Shown: positions 37,442-47,740 of the stretch, piece after piece
Position numbering within the stretch: the stretch's first letter is position 1
Layout: every line of letters starts with the position of its first letter
NCBI RefSeq assembly: GCF_032399705.1
Contig: NZ_CP135922.1
Span: 1,860,001-1,924,000 of the forward strand
Direction of reading: 5' to 3'
From: Paenibacillus sp. BIC5C1
GTDB lineage: Bacteria > Bacillota > Bacilli > Paenibacillales > Paenibacillaceae
DNA: 64,000 bases
Notes under the pieces: model-generated
Databases searched by the model: none
Seen by the model: only the letters and a program-made list of their open reading frames with translations
What the model was told of the DNA's origin: nothing
Translations under genes and position numbers: made by a program

Positions 37442-38513
37442 CGTATTAAAATGGTTTACCCGTGATTCATTTATATTACCTATTGTAGCCATCATTATGG
37501 GTCTGATCCTCGGTGGTATTGTCATGCTGATCGGCGGATACAACCCGATCGAAGCGTACAGTGCATTGTTTACGAAGGTTTTCGGAGACATGTACAACTT
37601 TGGTGAAGCAGTCCGGGAAATGACACCACTGATTATGACAGGACTTGCATTTGCATTTGCAGCACGCGCAGGACTGTTTAATATCGGGGGAGAAGGACAA
37701 TTTCTCGTCGGTATGACTGCGGCGACTTTTGTAGGCGTAAAGTTTACAGGTCTGCCAATCTATATTCATGCTCCGCTGGCTTTGATTGCCGGTGCGGTAT
37801 TTGGTGGTCTGTGGGCAGCGATTGCCGGTTACCTGAAAGCAGCACGTGGGGTTAACGAAGTTATCAGTAGTATCATGCTGAACTGGATTGGTCTGTATCT
37901 GGCCAACCTGATCGTGCGCCAATTCCTGCTGTTAAAAGGTGAAAATCGTTCGGTGGATATCAGTGATACCGCTTCGATTAGTCTGACATGGCTTTCGGAG
38001 CTGATGGGTAACTCTCGTGTTCACATGGGAACATTGATTGCTCTTGTCATGGCTGTGCTCTTTTATATTTACATGTGGAAAACCAAACAAGGGTACGAGA
38101 TTCGTGCTGTAGGATATAACCCGAATGCGGCAGAGTATGCGGGTATGCATGTCAATCGCAATATCGTTAAAGCAATGTTTATCAGCGGTATGCTTGCAGG
38201 TCTTGGTGGTGCATTCCAGGTACTCGGGGTGTTCCAATATCAGACCGTTATGTCGGGCTCGCCGGGAACAGGTTTTGACGGCATCGCGGTTGCACTGATT
38301 GGTTTGAATCATCCGTTTGGTGTGTTGCTGGGTGCTTTGTTATTCGGTACGCTCACTTATGGATCTGCGGGAATGAGCTTTGCTGCGGATGTACCGCCCG
38401 AGATTATTCGGATTGTTATCGGTTCGATTATCTTCTTCATTGCGGCACAAGGCATCGTGCGCTGGGTACTTAAACCGTTCTATTCCAAGCGCAAGAAAGA
38501 GAAGGTGTTGTAG
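37434..38513 (+). CDS. nupP: Nucleoside ABC importer permease
   Basis: A 359-residue permease of the BPD_transp_2 family with about ten hydrophobic helices. The conserved block L-F-N-I-G-G-E-G-Q-F-L-V-G is at about residues 82-94. It starts inside the nupO gene (8-base overlap) and ends directly at nupQ, so all three are co-translated. Forms the membrane channel with NupQ. Confidence 0.93.
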   Translation: MNNVLKWFTRDSFILPIVAIIMGLILGGIVMLIGGYNPIEAYSALFTKVFGDMYNFGEAVREMTPLIMTGLAFAFAARAGLFNIGGEGQFLVGMTAATFVGVKFTGLPIYIHAPLALIAGAVFGGLWAAIAGYLKAARGVNEVISSIMLNWIGLYLANLIVRQFLLLKGENRSVDISDTASISLTWLSELMGNSRVHMGTLIALVMAVLFYIYMWKTKQGYEIRAVGYNPNAAEYAGMHVNRNIVKAMFISGMLAGLGGAFQVLGVFQYQTVMSGSPGTGFDGIAVALIGLNHPFGVLLGALLFGTLTYGSAGMSFAADVPPEIIRIVIGSIIFFIAAQGIVRWVLKPFYSKRKKEKVL

Positions 38514-39476
38514 ATGGACTTGTTGACAATTGGGCAAATTATCAATACGACGCTTGTCTTTGCCACGGCATTGATTTTTGCATCCCTGGGCGGGATTTTC
38601 TCGGAAAAATCCGGTGTGACCAACCTTGGACTTGAAGGTTTCATGGTATTTGGTGCGTTTGCAGCGGGAATTGCTGCGCATTATGCACAAGAAGCTGGCA
38701 TGGGCGGGACGACGTCTGCCTGGATGGGGATTTTGTTCGCGGTTGTGCTGGGTGTAGTGGTTTCACTGATCCACGCGGTTGCCTCCATTACGTTTAAGGC
38801 TGACCAAATTATTAGTGGTATCGTCATTAACTTTCTGGCAGCAGGAAGCACACTCTATCTGGTAAAGTTACTGTTTGAAGGATCAGGCGATTCACCATTG
38901 GTACAAGGATTCAGCAAGTTTGATGTGCCACTGTTAAAGGATATTCCTTTGCTTGGGGAAGCTTTCTTCAAGAATGTGTACCCGACAACATATCTGGCTA
39001 TTCTATTCGTCTTTCTGACGTATTACATTATGTACAAAACCCCGTTCGGTCTTCGTCTTCGCTCGGTTGGTGAACATCCAAGTGCTGCGGATACCGTAGG
39101 TGTTAAAGTGCGTCGTTACCGTTATGTTGGGGTGATGATTAGTGGTGCGCTGGCTGCTATTGGTGGAGCTGCAATCACGCTGACTACGACAGGCACATTC
39201 TCCCATAATACCGTTTCCGGTCAAGGTTACATTGCGATTGCTGCGATGATCTTTGGTAAGTGGAATCCGATTGGTGCCTTTGGTGCGGCTGTGTTCTTTG
39301 GTTTCTCACAAGCTATCCGAAACTATGTGCAGCTGTTCGAATGGTCTCAAAGTATTCCCCAGGAAATTATTTATATGCTGCCTTACCTGCTCACCATCAT
39401 CGTGCTCGTTGCGGCTGTTGGACGTTCTTCTGCTCCGTCCGCACTCGGGGAACCGTATGATCCGGGGAAAAGATAA
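38514..39476 (+). CDS. nupQ: Nucleoside ABC importer permease
   Basis: A 320-residue BPD_transp_2 permease with the related block N-L-G-L-E-G-F-M-V-F-G-A near residues 37-48. The ATG immediately follows the TAG of nupP; AAGGTG in the nupP tail is the ribosome binding site. Last gene of the nup cluster, followed by a terminator. Confidence 0.93.
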   Translation: MDLLTIGQIINTTLVFATALIFASLGGIFSEKSGVTNLGLEGFMVFGAFAAGIAAHYAQEAGMGGTTSAWMGILFAVVLGVVVSLIHAVASITFKADQIISGIVINFLAAGSTLYLVKLLFEGSGDSPLVQGFSKFDVPLLKDIPLLGEAFFKNVYPTTYLAILFVFLTYYIMYKTPFGLRLRSVGEHPSAADTVGVKVRRYRYVGVMISGALAAIGGAAITLTTTGTFSHNTVSGQGYIAIAAMIFGKWNPIGAFGAAVFFGFSQAIRNYVQLFEWSQSIPQEIIYMLPYLLTIIVLVAAVGRSSAPSALGEPYDPGKR

Positions 39477-39512
39477 CGACAGAATTATGTTTTCCCACAT
39501 AATGTTTTACCT

Positions 39513-39545
39513 AAAAAGGTTCGCCTCGTGCGAATCTTTTTTTTT
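39513..39545 (+). terminator. Rho-independent terminator
   Basis: AAAGGTTCGC pairs with GCGAATCTTT, followed by a run of nine T. Confidence 0.85.
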
Positions 39546-39689
39546 GTTTCACAAGAAAAATATCAGATTATTAGCTTTCTTAACTGTCATAGAGAAGACA
39601 CCCATATTTTCATTTAGGGACAAAGAAACAGGCGAAGCCAGCTCTGGACGAATACACTGTTTTGAACGATCCGAGGAGGAGGGGAAAGT

Positions 39690-40064
39690 ATGAAACAACA
39701 TGTTACGCGTGATGAAGCGATGAAACTAATAGGCAAAAATATTGTCGCGATCAAAAAAGACGGTACTCGGGTAACCGGAAGATTGTTGAAAGTATCGGGT
39801 AATAAATTGGTGCTGAAACGTGCAGTTGGCAAAAAAGTACACACCAAAGCCATTTTGCCATTGGTATTATTTGATTTACTTGCCATCGCTACGCTTCCTT
39901 ATGCTTACGGCCCTGGCCCTGGATTCGGTTTTGGTCCAGGTGTTGGCCCGGGATATGGCCCGGGACCAAAACCAGGCCCAGGGTATGGCCCGGGATTTGG
40001 TCCCGGATATGGACCAGGCCCTGGATTTGGCCCCTATGGACCAAGACCACCGGGTATTTTCTAG
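39690..40064 (+). CDS. LSm-like N-terminus with Gly-Pro-Tyr repeat tail
   Basis: A 124-residue protein in three parts. Residues 1-55 (V-A-I-K-K-D-G-T-R-V-T-G-R-L-L-K-V-S-G-N) look like a small SH3/LSm-type beta barrel; residues 56-72 (I-L-P-L-V-L-F-D-L-L-A-I-A) are hydrophobic and may be a membrane or hydrophobic contact helix; residues 73-124 are a low-complexity tail of G-P-G-Y / G-P-G-F repeats. GAGGAGG precedes the ATG. Similar small proteins with Gly/Pro/Tyr tails are found among spore-coat or surface proteins of Bacillales, but function is unknown; I do not assign a family. Confidence 0.7.
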   Translation: MKQHVTRDEAMKLIGKNIVAIKKDGTRVTGRLLKVSGNKLVLKRAVGKKVHTKAILPLVLFDLLAIATLPYAYGPGPGFGFGPGVGPGYGPGPKPGPGYGPGFGPGYGPGPGFGPYGPRPPGIF

Positions 40065-40070
40065 ACCGAT

Positions 40071-40517
40071 TTATAGCGTTTTTTCCAATTCGTAACAGCG
40101 GCTTAACATAATGTATCGAATGGTGCTGTATCCATTTTTCTGGTAAAATCGAAGACCTTTGGTATTGCCTTCGTCCACCATCACTTTGGATCTTTTGCAA
40201 CCACGAGATGCCGCAAAATTTTCCGCTTTGAGCAGCAAGGTCTGACCGTATTTCTTTCGCTGTTCTTTTGTGGCAACAGCCATCATATCCACATACAGCA
40301 GTTCACCGTGCATGAGAAAATGGATGAATGCGACGGCTTCGTTGTCAGGATTCGATGAGACAACAAAGGTCATGCCCCTGTTCATTCGCAGGGGTATTTC
40401 TTTGCGTATTTTATTGATTTCACTTTCACTCATATGAGATAGAGGAACAAGTTGAGAGTCAATCAGCCTCATTATGGCGGCATCATCCAGCTTGGATTTG
40501 CGTTGCCGAATCACCAT
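40071..40517 (-). CDS. GNAT family N-acetyltransferase
   Basis: A 148-residue GNAT. The acetyl-CoA region is M-A-V-A-T-K-E-Q-R-K-K-Y-G-Q-T-L-L, a variant of the Q/R-x-x-G-x-G loop in which the second Gly is replaced, and the C-terminal N-T-K-G-L-R-F-Y-Q-K-N-G-Y motif is intact. AAAGGAGG precedes the ATG at 40517; the ATG at 40598 is upstream of this site. It is convergent with the repeat-tail gene and ends 6 bases from it. Substrate unknown. Confidence 0.75.
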   Translation of the reverse strand: MVIRQRKSKLDDAAIMRLIDSQLVPLSHMSESEINKIRKEIPLRMNRGMTFVVSSNPDNEAVAFIHFLMHGELLYVDMMAVATKEQRKKYGQTLLLKAENFAASRGCKRSKVMVDEGNTKGLRFYQKNGYSTIRYIMLSRCYELEKTL

Positions 40518-40670
40518 CGGAAGCCTCCTTTCAGGACCAGTCGTGCTGCTCGTATATCCTATGCCTGAGGGAAGTTGAAAGGTGACTGAATGAAGCATTG
40601 GGATTGGGGTAACGTTAAAGATGGAGAATGAAGGATTAGGGGCGTTCTGAATTTTTATACAAAAGGGGTA

Positions 40671-40700
40671 TTGACTTATCGGTTGGAGGAATCATATAAT
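40671..40700 (+). promoter_or_regulatory. ilv-leu operon promoter
   Basis: TTGACT (40671-40676), 18-base spacer, TATAAT (40695-40700), just before the T-box leader. Confidence 0.7.
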
Positions 40701-40706
40701 GTTCCT

Positions 40707-41068
40707 AACATTTAACGAGAATATTTCATCGGCTATGAAGAGGACGAAGTTTTAAGGGCTCTTTTGCTCAGAGAGTGGCTGGAATTGCTGAAACCACCAC
40801 CATTACCCCTTATATACGAGCTCACCTCGGAGCTGTTTTCCTGAAAAGCATTGGATGTCACTCCACTCGCGTATTAGGGAAAATCGTATGTCTGCGTTAC
40901 AGACAACAGGTATGGAGAACGGGTATGTCCGTTTGATCTATCGTTTTTTGTACCTGGTAAGGTCCGTTATTGCGAAATTTCGGACAAAGTTGGGTGGTAC
41001 CACGGAAGCAACAACCTTTCGTCCCTCGCAAGCATAAACTTGTTTGCAGGGATGGAAGGTTTTTTTTG
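40707..41068 (+). ncRNA. T-box leader of ilvB (leucine specifier)
   Basis: A tRNA-sensing leader. The T-box core TGGGTGGTACCACGG lies at 40991-41005. The terminator is AACCTTTCGTCCCTCGCAAGC / GTTTGCAGGGATGGAAGGTT + T7 at 41013-41067. The specifier is read as CTC at 40821-40823 in G-A-G-CTC-A-C-C-T-C-G-G-A-G-C, the same frame of bases as the phe T-box at 61978. A Leu specifier on the ilv-leu operon is known in B. subtilis. Uncharged leucine tRNA would favour read-through. Confidence 0.88.
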
Positions 41069-41115
41069 TAACTTTAAATGTCAGAATGATGTAAATTCCG
41101 AGAGGAGGATGACTG

Positions 41116-42867
41116 ATGGGAGCTCAAATTCCAGAAGTACGATCGACAGATGAATTACGTGAAAAATGGATGAAGCCGGAGGTCATTAGCGGTTCCGAAA
41201 TTCTGCTGAGAAGCTTGTTGCTGGAAGGTGTAGAGTGTGTTTTTGGTTACCCGGGCGGCGCAGTGTTGTACATTTACGATGCGATGTATGGTTTCGAGGA
41301 TTTCAAGCACGTGTTAACCCGTCACGAACAAGGCGCCATTCATGCAGCTGACGGATATGCACGGGCGAGCGGAAAAGTGGGTGTCTGTATCGCTACCTCC
41401 GGACCTGGAGCAACGAATCTGGTTACGGGTATTGCAACAGCGTATATGGATTCCGTACCACTCGTAGTCATTACAGGGAATGTAATTTCCAGCCTGATCG
41501 GCTCAGATGCTTTCCAGGAAGCGGACATTACCGGAATCACAATGCCAATCACCAAACATAGTTACCTGGTAAAAGACGTAGAAGATCTGCCACGTGTCAT
41601 TCATGAGGCATTCCATATTGCGAATACAGGTCGTAAAGGTCCCGTATTGATCGACATTCCGAAGGATGTATCAGCAAACAAAACGTTGTTTGAACCGATG
41701 ACTGAACCTGTTATATTGAGAGGGTACAATCCACGGACAGTGCCGAACAAACTTCAGGTTGATCGTCTGGCTCAGGCGATTCAGGAAGCTGAACGTCCGA
41801 TGATTCTGGCAGGTGGCGGTGTAGTTTACTCCGGTGGACACGAAGCGCTGTTCGAATTTGTGGAGAAGACAGGCATTCCAATTACCACAACACTTCTCGG
41901 ACTTGGAGCATTCCCAAGTGGCCACGAATTGTGGACCGGGATGCCGGGGATGCACGGAACATACACCTCCAATCAGGCGATTCAACAATCGGATTTGCTG
42001 ATTAATATCGGCGCTCGCTTCGATGACAGGGTAACAGGCAAGCTGGACGGATTTGCTCCACATGCCAAAATTGTGCACATTGATATTGATCCGGCTGAAA
42101 TTGGCAAAAACATCGCAACCGACATTCCAATCGTTGGTGATGTGAAGACGGTTCTCGAAATAGCGAACAAAGAGGTTCAACGTGCTGAACGTGCGGATGC
42201 ATGGAGAGATCAGATCAAACAATGGAAACAAGAGAAACCTTACAGTTACACAGATTCAGACGAAGTATTAAAACCACAGTGGGTTGTGGAAATGCTGAAT
42301 GATACAACCAAAGGTGAGGCAATCGTCACTACGGACGTTGGACAGCATCAAATGTGGGCAGCCCAGTATTACAAATTCAACCAACCGCGTTCATGGGTAA
42401 CCTCGGGTGGACTGGGAACGATGGGTTTTGGATTCCCTTCTGCAATTGGAGCTCAAATGGCCAACCCGGACAGACTCGTTATTTCCATCAACGGTGACGG
42501 TGGCATGCAGATGTGTTCTCAAGAACTCGCGATTTGTGCCATTAACAACATCCCGGTGAAAATTGTTATTATCAACAATCAGGTACTTGGAATGGTACGT
42601 CAGTGGCAAGAGATCATCTATGAGAACCGATATAGTCATATCGATCTGGCAGGAAGCCCTGATTTTGTAAAACTTGCTGAAGCTTATGGTGTAAAAGGAT
42701 TGCGTGCAACCAACAAGGAAGAAGCCGAGCGTGCTTGGCAAGAAGCCCTGGATACACCAGGACCAGTCGTTGTTGAATTCGTAGTACGCAAGGAAGAAAA
42801 CGTATATCCAATGGTTCCGCAAGGAGCAACAATCGATCAAATGCTGATGGGGGATGCTGAGGAATGA
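41116..42867 (+). CDS. ilvB: Acetolactate synthase large subunit
   Basis: A 583-residue TPP/FAD enzyme making 2-acetolactate or 2-aceto-2-hydroxybutyrate, the first shared step of branched-chain amino acid synthesis. Visible: N-terminal G-Y-P-G-G-A-V-L-Y with the catalytic Glu region R-H-E-Q-G-A-I-H-A-A-D-G-Y, the TPP-binding G-D-G-G-M-Q-M, and the FAD domain between. GAGGAGGATG precedes the ATG. It overlaps ilvN by 4 bases (ATGA), so large and small subunits are coupled. Confidence 0.96.
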   Translation: MGAQIPEVRSTDELREKWMKPEVISGSEILLRSLLLEGVECVFGYPGGAVLYIYDAMYGFEDFKHVLTRHEQGAIHAADGYARASGKVGVCIATSGPGATNLVTGIATAYMDSVPLVVITGNVISSLIGSDAFQEADITGITMPITKHSYLVKDVEDLPRVIHEAFHIANTGRKGPVLIDIPKDVSANKTLFEPMTEPVILRGYNPRTVPNKLQVDRLAQAIQEAERPMILAGGGVVYSGGHEALFEFVEKTGIPITTTLLGLGAFPSGHELWTGMPGMHGTYTSNQAIQQSDLLINIGARFDDRVTGKLDGFAPHAKIVHIDIDPAEIGKNIATDIPIVGDVKTVLEIANKEVQRAERADAWRDQIKQWKQEKPYSYTDSDEVLKPQWVVEMLNDTTKGEAIVTTDVGQHQMWAAQYYKFNQPRSWVTSGGLGTMGFGFPSAIGAQMANPDRLVISINGDGGMQMCSQELAICAINNIPVKIVIINNQVLGMVRQWQEIIYENRYSHIDLAGSPDFVKLAEAYGVKGLRATNKEEAERAWQEALDTPGPVVVEFVVRKEENVYPMVPQGATIDQMLMGDAEE

Positions 42868-43346
42868 TAAGACATACAATTTCGATATTGGTCAACGATC
42901 AGCCTGGCGTCCTGCAGCGGGTATCAGGGTTATTCGGTCGACGGGGATTCAACATTGAGAGCATCACGGTAGGTCAATCCGAGGAGCCGGGTTTGTCCCG
43001 GATGGTCATTGTGACGATCGGTGATGACAAGACGTTGGAACAGATTGAAAAGCAACTCTACAAAATCATCGATGTCATCAAAGTGGTTGATTTCAGTCTG
43101 AAACCTATGGTTGCCCGTGAACTTGCTTTGATTAAGGTGAAGGCAGAGCCATCCGAACGTCCAGAAATTCTGGGTGTGGTGGAGACATTCCGCGCATCTG
43201 TTGTAGATGTTGGTCCAGGCAGCTTGATTGTACAGGTGGTCGGAGATACGGATAAAATTGATGCGATGATTGAATTGCTTAAGCCATACGGCATTCGCGA
43301 ACTGTCACGCACAGGTGTAACTGCATTGGTACGAGGGAACGTTTAA
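42864..43346 (+). CDS. ilvN: Acetolactate synthase small subunit
   Basis: A 160-residue ACT-domain regulatory subunit that confers valine inhibition. The ACT start is H-T-I-S-I-L-V-N-D-Q-P-G-V-L-Q-R-V-S-G-L-F and the second domain E-I-L-G-V-V-E-T-F-R. The ATG overlaps the ilvB stop. Length is standard for the class (also called IlvH). Confidence 0.95.
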   Translation: MIRHTISILVNDQPGVLQRVSGLFGRRGFNIESITVGQSEEPGLSRMVIVTIGDDKTLEQIEKQLYKIIDVIKVVDFSLKPMVARELALIKVKAEPSERPEILGVVETFRASVVDVGPGSLIVQVVGDTDKIDAMIELLKPYGIRELSRTGVTALVRGNV

Positions 43347-43510
43347 ACAATTTTATTGAAAAAAAAGCATGGTCTGATGCTATCAACGAAACGACAAAGG
43401 TGTGTTAGCAGCATTAAGCTGAGAAATACCGTTAATCTTAGATGAGTGCCGGTCCCATACAAGTTGCAATTTAACATTTTAGTGATGTAACGCTTGACAA
43501 TATAGCCACA

Positions 43511-44639
<1,129 letters not shown>

Positions 44640-44677
44640 GCATGCACTTTTAAGGTAATCTAGTAAACTTACAGCTT

Positions 44678-44724
44678 AACCGGGAATAGCGGCCGTGCAT
44701 ATGCGTGTGCCGCTATTCCTGGTT
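44678..44724 (+). terminator. Stem-loop between ilvC and leuA
   Basis: AACCGGGAATAGCGGC pairs with GCCGCTATTCCTGGTT around an inner GCATATGC. Only a short T-run follows, so it may attenuate or process the message and not end the operon. Confidence 0.6.
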
Positions 44725-44762
44725 TAGAGGAACATAAAATACAAGTCTAGGAGGTGCGAGGC

Positions 44763-46304
44763 GTGCGTAAAATCTATGTATTTGACACAACGCTGCGTGA
44801 TGGAGAACAATCCCCGGGGGTCAATCTGAATACTCGTGAAAAGGTGGAAATTGCGCACCAGCTCGAGCGGCTTGGTATTGACCGGATGGAAGCCGGTTTC
44901 CCCGCAGCCTCTCCAGGCGATTTGGCGGCAGTTAATGCAGTAGCCAAAGCGGTCAAAAATGTTACCGTCATTGGCTTGTCCCGATCCAGAGAGCAGGATA
45001 TCGATGCGGTGAAAGAAGCGTTGAAGGGCGCTCAAGACCCGTGTATTCATATCTTTTTGGCAACTTCCCCCATTCATCGTCAGCACAAATTGCGCATGGA
45101 TCGAGCCCAGGTTCTTGATACAGCTCGTTCCGCAATTCGTTATGCGAAAAAAACTTTTTCGAAGCTCGAATTCTCGTTGGAGGATGCAGGTCGTACTGAG
45201 TATGATTTCCTCGTTGAGATGGTGAATATGGCTGTGGAAGAAGGAGCAGCTGTTGTAAACATCCCGGATACGGTGGGATATCTGAGCCCATATGAGTACG
45301 GTAATATTTTCAAACATCTCAAGGAGAATGTACACAACATTGATAAAGTGCAGCTGAGTGCACACTGTCATAACGATCTGGGGATGGCAACTGCCAACAC
45401 GCTTGCAGCCATTCTGAATGGAGCCGATCAAATTGAGGGCACCATTAACGGAATTGGTGAACGTGCAGGTAATACTGCGATTGAAGAGATCGCCATGGCA
45501 CTCGAGACACGTCAGGAATTTTTCCAGGCGAAAACTTCGCTGCAACTTTCTGAAATTGCTCGGACCAGTCGTCTAGTGAGTCGTTTGACGGGTATGGTTG
45601 TGCCTGGAAATAAAGCGATTGTTGGTGCGAATGCATTTGCACACGAATCCGGAATTCACCAGGATGGCATGCTGAAGGAGAAAACAACCTACGAAATTAT
45701 GACGCCAGAGACTATTGGTCTGAAGGAAAGCAAGCTCGTATTGGGTAAACACTCGGGGCGTCATGCATTCCGTGAGCGCCTGATTGAGTTGGGTTATGAA
45801 CTGGAAGATGAAGCATTGAACCGTGCTTTTGCCCAATTCAAAGATCTGGCTGATAAGAAAAAAGAAGTAACTGATGAGGATTTGCTGGCGGTCATTGAAG
45901 AGAAATTGCAGGATGCACCTGAGGTGTTTAAACTGGAATCGATCTTTGTGACGTATGGTGATGAATCCACTCCAACGGCTAAAGTTCGTATTGCTACACT
46001 TGATGGTGATACGGTGGAACAACAAGCAGAAGGAAATGGATCGGTAGATGCCATATATAATGCGATTGATCAAGTGAGCGGAGAAGAAGTAACGTTATCC
46101 GACTACTCAATCAAATCTGTTACGCATGGTAAAGACGCATTGGGAGAAGTACACGTCGTACTTACTCAAAACCAAATATCTGTACAAGGACGCGGTGTAA
46201 GTACTGATATTCTGGGTGCCAGTGCACGTGCTTATGTCGATGGATTGAACAAATTGATTGAGAAACGCAAGACCTATACGGATCGCGTTAACGTGAACCT
46301 ATAA
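44763..46304 (+). CDS. leuA: 2-isopropylmalate synthase
   Basis: A 513-residue enzyme condensing 2-oxoisovalerate with acetyl-CoA, the first leucine-specific step. The HMGL-like barrel starts F-D-T-T-L-R-D-G-E-Q-S-P-G-V; H-C-H-N-D-L-G is the metal motif near residue 200; N-G-I-G-E-R-A-G-N follows; the C-terminal LeuA_dimer domain binds leucine for feedback. GTG at 44763 follows AGGAGGTG by 6 bases; the GTG at 44754 overlaps that site. Last gene of the ilv run; a full terminator follows at 46412. Confidence 0.95.
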   Translation: MRKIYVFDTTLRDGEQSPGVNLNTREKVEIAHQLERLGIDRMEAGFPAASPGDLAAVNAVAKAVKNVTVIGLSRSREQDIDAVKEALKGAQDPCIHIFLATSPIHRQHKLRMDRAQVLDTARSAIRYAKKTFSKLEFSLEDAGRTEYDFLVEMVNMAVEEGAAVVNIPDTVGYLSPYEYGNIFKHLKENVHNIDKVQLSAHCHNDLGMATANTLAAILNGADQIEGTINGIGERAGNTAIEEIAMALETRQEFFQAKTSLQLSEIARTSRLVSRLTGMVVPGNKAIVGANAFAHESGIHQDGMLKEKTTYEIMTPETIGLKESKLVLGKHSGRHAFRERLIELGYELEDEALNRAFAQFKDLADKKKEVTDEDLLAVIEEKLQDAPEVFKLESIFVTYGDESTPTAKVRIATLDGDTVEQQAEGNGSVDAIYNAIDQVSGEEVTLSDYSIKSVTHGKDALGEVHVVLTQNQISVQGRGVSTDILGASARAYVDGLNKLIEKRKTYTDRVNVNL

Positions 46305-46411
46305 CACATCATTTGCAGCAAGCAAAGCTCTTCATTGGACTGGAATTCGCCTGGCTGGAGAAGCTGGGATGTAGTTCCCAGCCCTATGTATTGTAGTTCA
46401 GTGAGGTACAT

Positions 46412-46451
46412 AAAAAGTCTGACCCTCAAGATTTGAGGGTCAGACTTTTTT
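46412..46451 (+). terminator. Rho-independent terminator
   Basis: AAAAGTCTGACCCTCAA pairs perfectly with TTGAGGGTCAGACTTTTTT. Ends the ilv-leuA transcript before the minus-strand gene. Confidence 0.9.
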
Positions 46452-46528
46452 GTTGTTACGTATAGGATAATTGCATTTTATTAGAGTATTTCCATTGAAA
46501 AGACGTACTCAGTTAAGCCGATAAACTT

Positions 46529-47509
46529 TTACCAAGCGTATGCGTTCGGAGCTTGCCCTCCCGGACCTGGGAAGATTTCATCCAAACGTTTGAGGACCGT
46601 TTCATCCAAAGGTACATCCAAACATTTGAGCGCAGTTTCAAACTGCTCCAGTGTACGCGGCCCAATAATGGGTGCGGTAACTGCCGGATTGGCGGCAACC
46701 CAAGCCAAAGCGATGGTATCCTGCGGTTCGCCGAGTTCACGGCAGAGTGCTGCGAATTGTTCCAACTGAGTTTGATGGGACTCAATTCGTTCAGCAATGC
46801 TACCACTGCGTGTACCTTCCAGCTTCTGGAGCGCATTGCGTCCAAGTAACCCACCGTCAAGAGGACTCCATGGAATAACGCCAAGGCCCAGTTCTTTCGC
46901 TGCAGGCAGCACTTCGAGCTCAGGCAAACGGCAGTTAAGACTGTATTTATGCTGCTCGGATACAAGACCGAGGAAATGGCGATTTTTGGCTTCGCTTTGG
47001 GCAATGGCAATCTGCCAACCAGCAAAGTTACTTGAACCTACATAACCAATTTTGCCTTGATGAACAGCGTTTTCAAACGCGCCCCAAAGCTCGTCCCACG
47101 AGATGGCGGGATCAACATGGTGCATCTGGTACAGTTCAACATGATCGGTTTGCAAGCGACGGAGGGACCCCTCCAGATGCCGTCTGATTTTGTAGGCGGA
47201 GAGACCTGCATCGTTGTTTGGACCGTCTGTATCATCATGCATAGAGCCATAAACTTTGGTTGCAAGAACGACTTTTTCACGTCTGCCGCCCCCCTGTTTA
47301 AACCAGCGTCCAATGATCTCCTCGGTGAGACCCGAATTTTCGCCCCAGCCGTAAATGTTAGCGGTATCAAAAAAGTTCACACCCGCATCGAGTGCCGCAT
47401 CCATGATACGGAATGCCTCTTTTTCGTCTGTAGCAGGACCAAAGTTCATCGTGCCGAGGCAGATCCGGCTGACTTTAAGACCTGATTTTCCCAAGTACGT
47501 GTATTGCAT
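46529..47509 (-). CDS. Aldo/keto reductase
   Basis: A 326-residue NADPH-dependent oxidoreductase of the AKR superfamily. F-F-D-T-A-N-I-Y-G-W-G carries the catalytic Asp and Tyr near residue 48-55; the Lys (V-V-L-A-T-K-V-Y-G) and His (Y-Q-M-H-H-V-D) are also in place. The C-terminal I-I-G-P-R-T-L-E-Q-F-E binds cofactor. Substrate is not predicted. GGAGGGATTGCA-type sequence precedes the ATG. It is inverted between leuA and leuB and has its own promoter region. Confidence 0.88.
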   Translation of the reverse strand: MQYTYLGKSGLKVSRICLGTMNFGPATDEKEAFRIMDAALDAGVNFFDTANIYGWGENSGLTEEIIGRWFKQGGGRREKVVLATKVYGSMHDDTDGPNNDAGLSAYKIRRHLEGSLRRLQTDHVELYQMHHVDPAISWDELWGAFENAVHQGKIGYVGSSNFAGWQIAIAQSEAKNRHFLGLVSEQHKYSLNCRLPELEVLPAAKELGLGVIPWSPLDGGLLGRNALQKLEGTRSGSIAERIESHQTQLEQFAALCRELGEPQDTIALAWVAANPAVTAPIIGPRTLEQFETALKCLDVPLDETVLKRLDEIFPGPGGQAPNAYAW

Positions 47510-47740
47510 GATTGCAATCCCTCCTGAGTTACCTGATTTTGTCTTCAGGATTTATTTTAACTCAGTCAGAGGTACAGAACAACCAATCTTAAACTGCTTA
47601 TAGGTAAAAACTATTAAAGTCATAGATTGTATATCTTGGTCAAATGACCTCTGAATATGATACAAAGGAGAGAGTTAAAAATGACACGTTAATCGTTGAA
47701 GTGAATAACCGAATGAATGGATATAAGGAGTGGACAACCC

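Noticed and set aside
40010..40064. Sequence error suspected in the Gly-Pro-Tyr repeat
   Set aside because: The frame stays open through all repeats and ends in a normal stop, so the repeat is taken as real.
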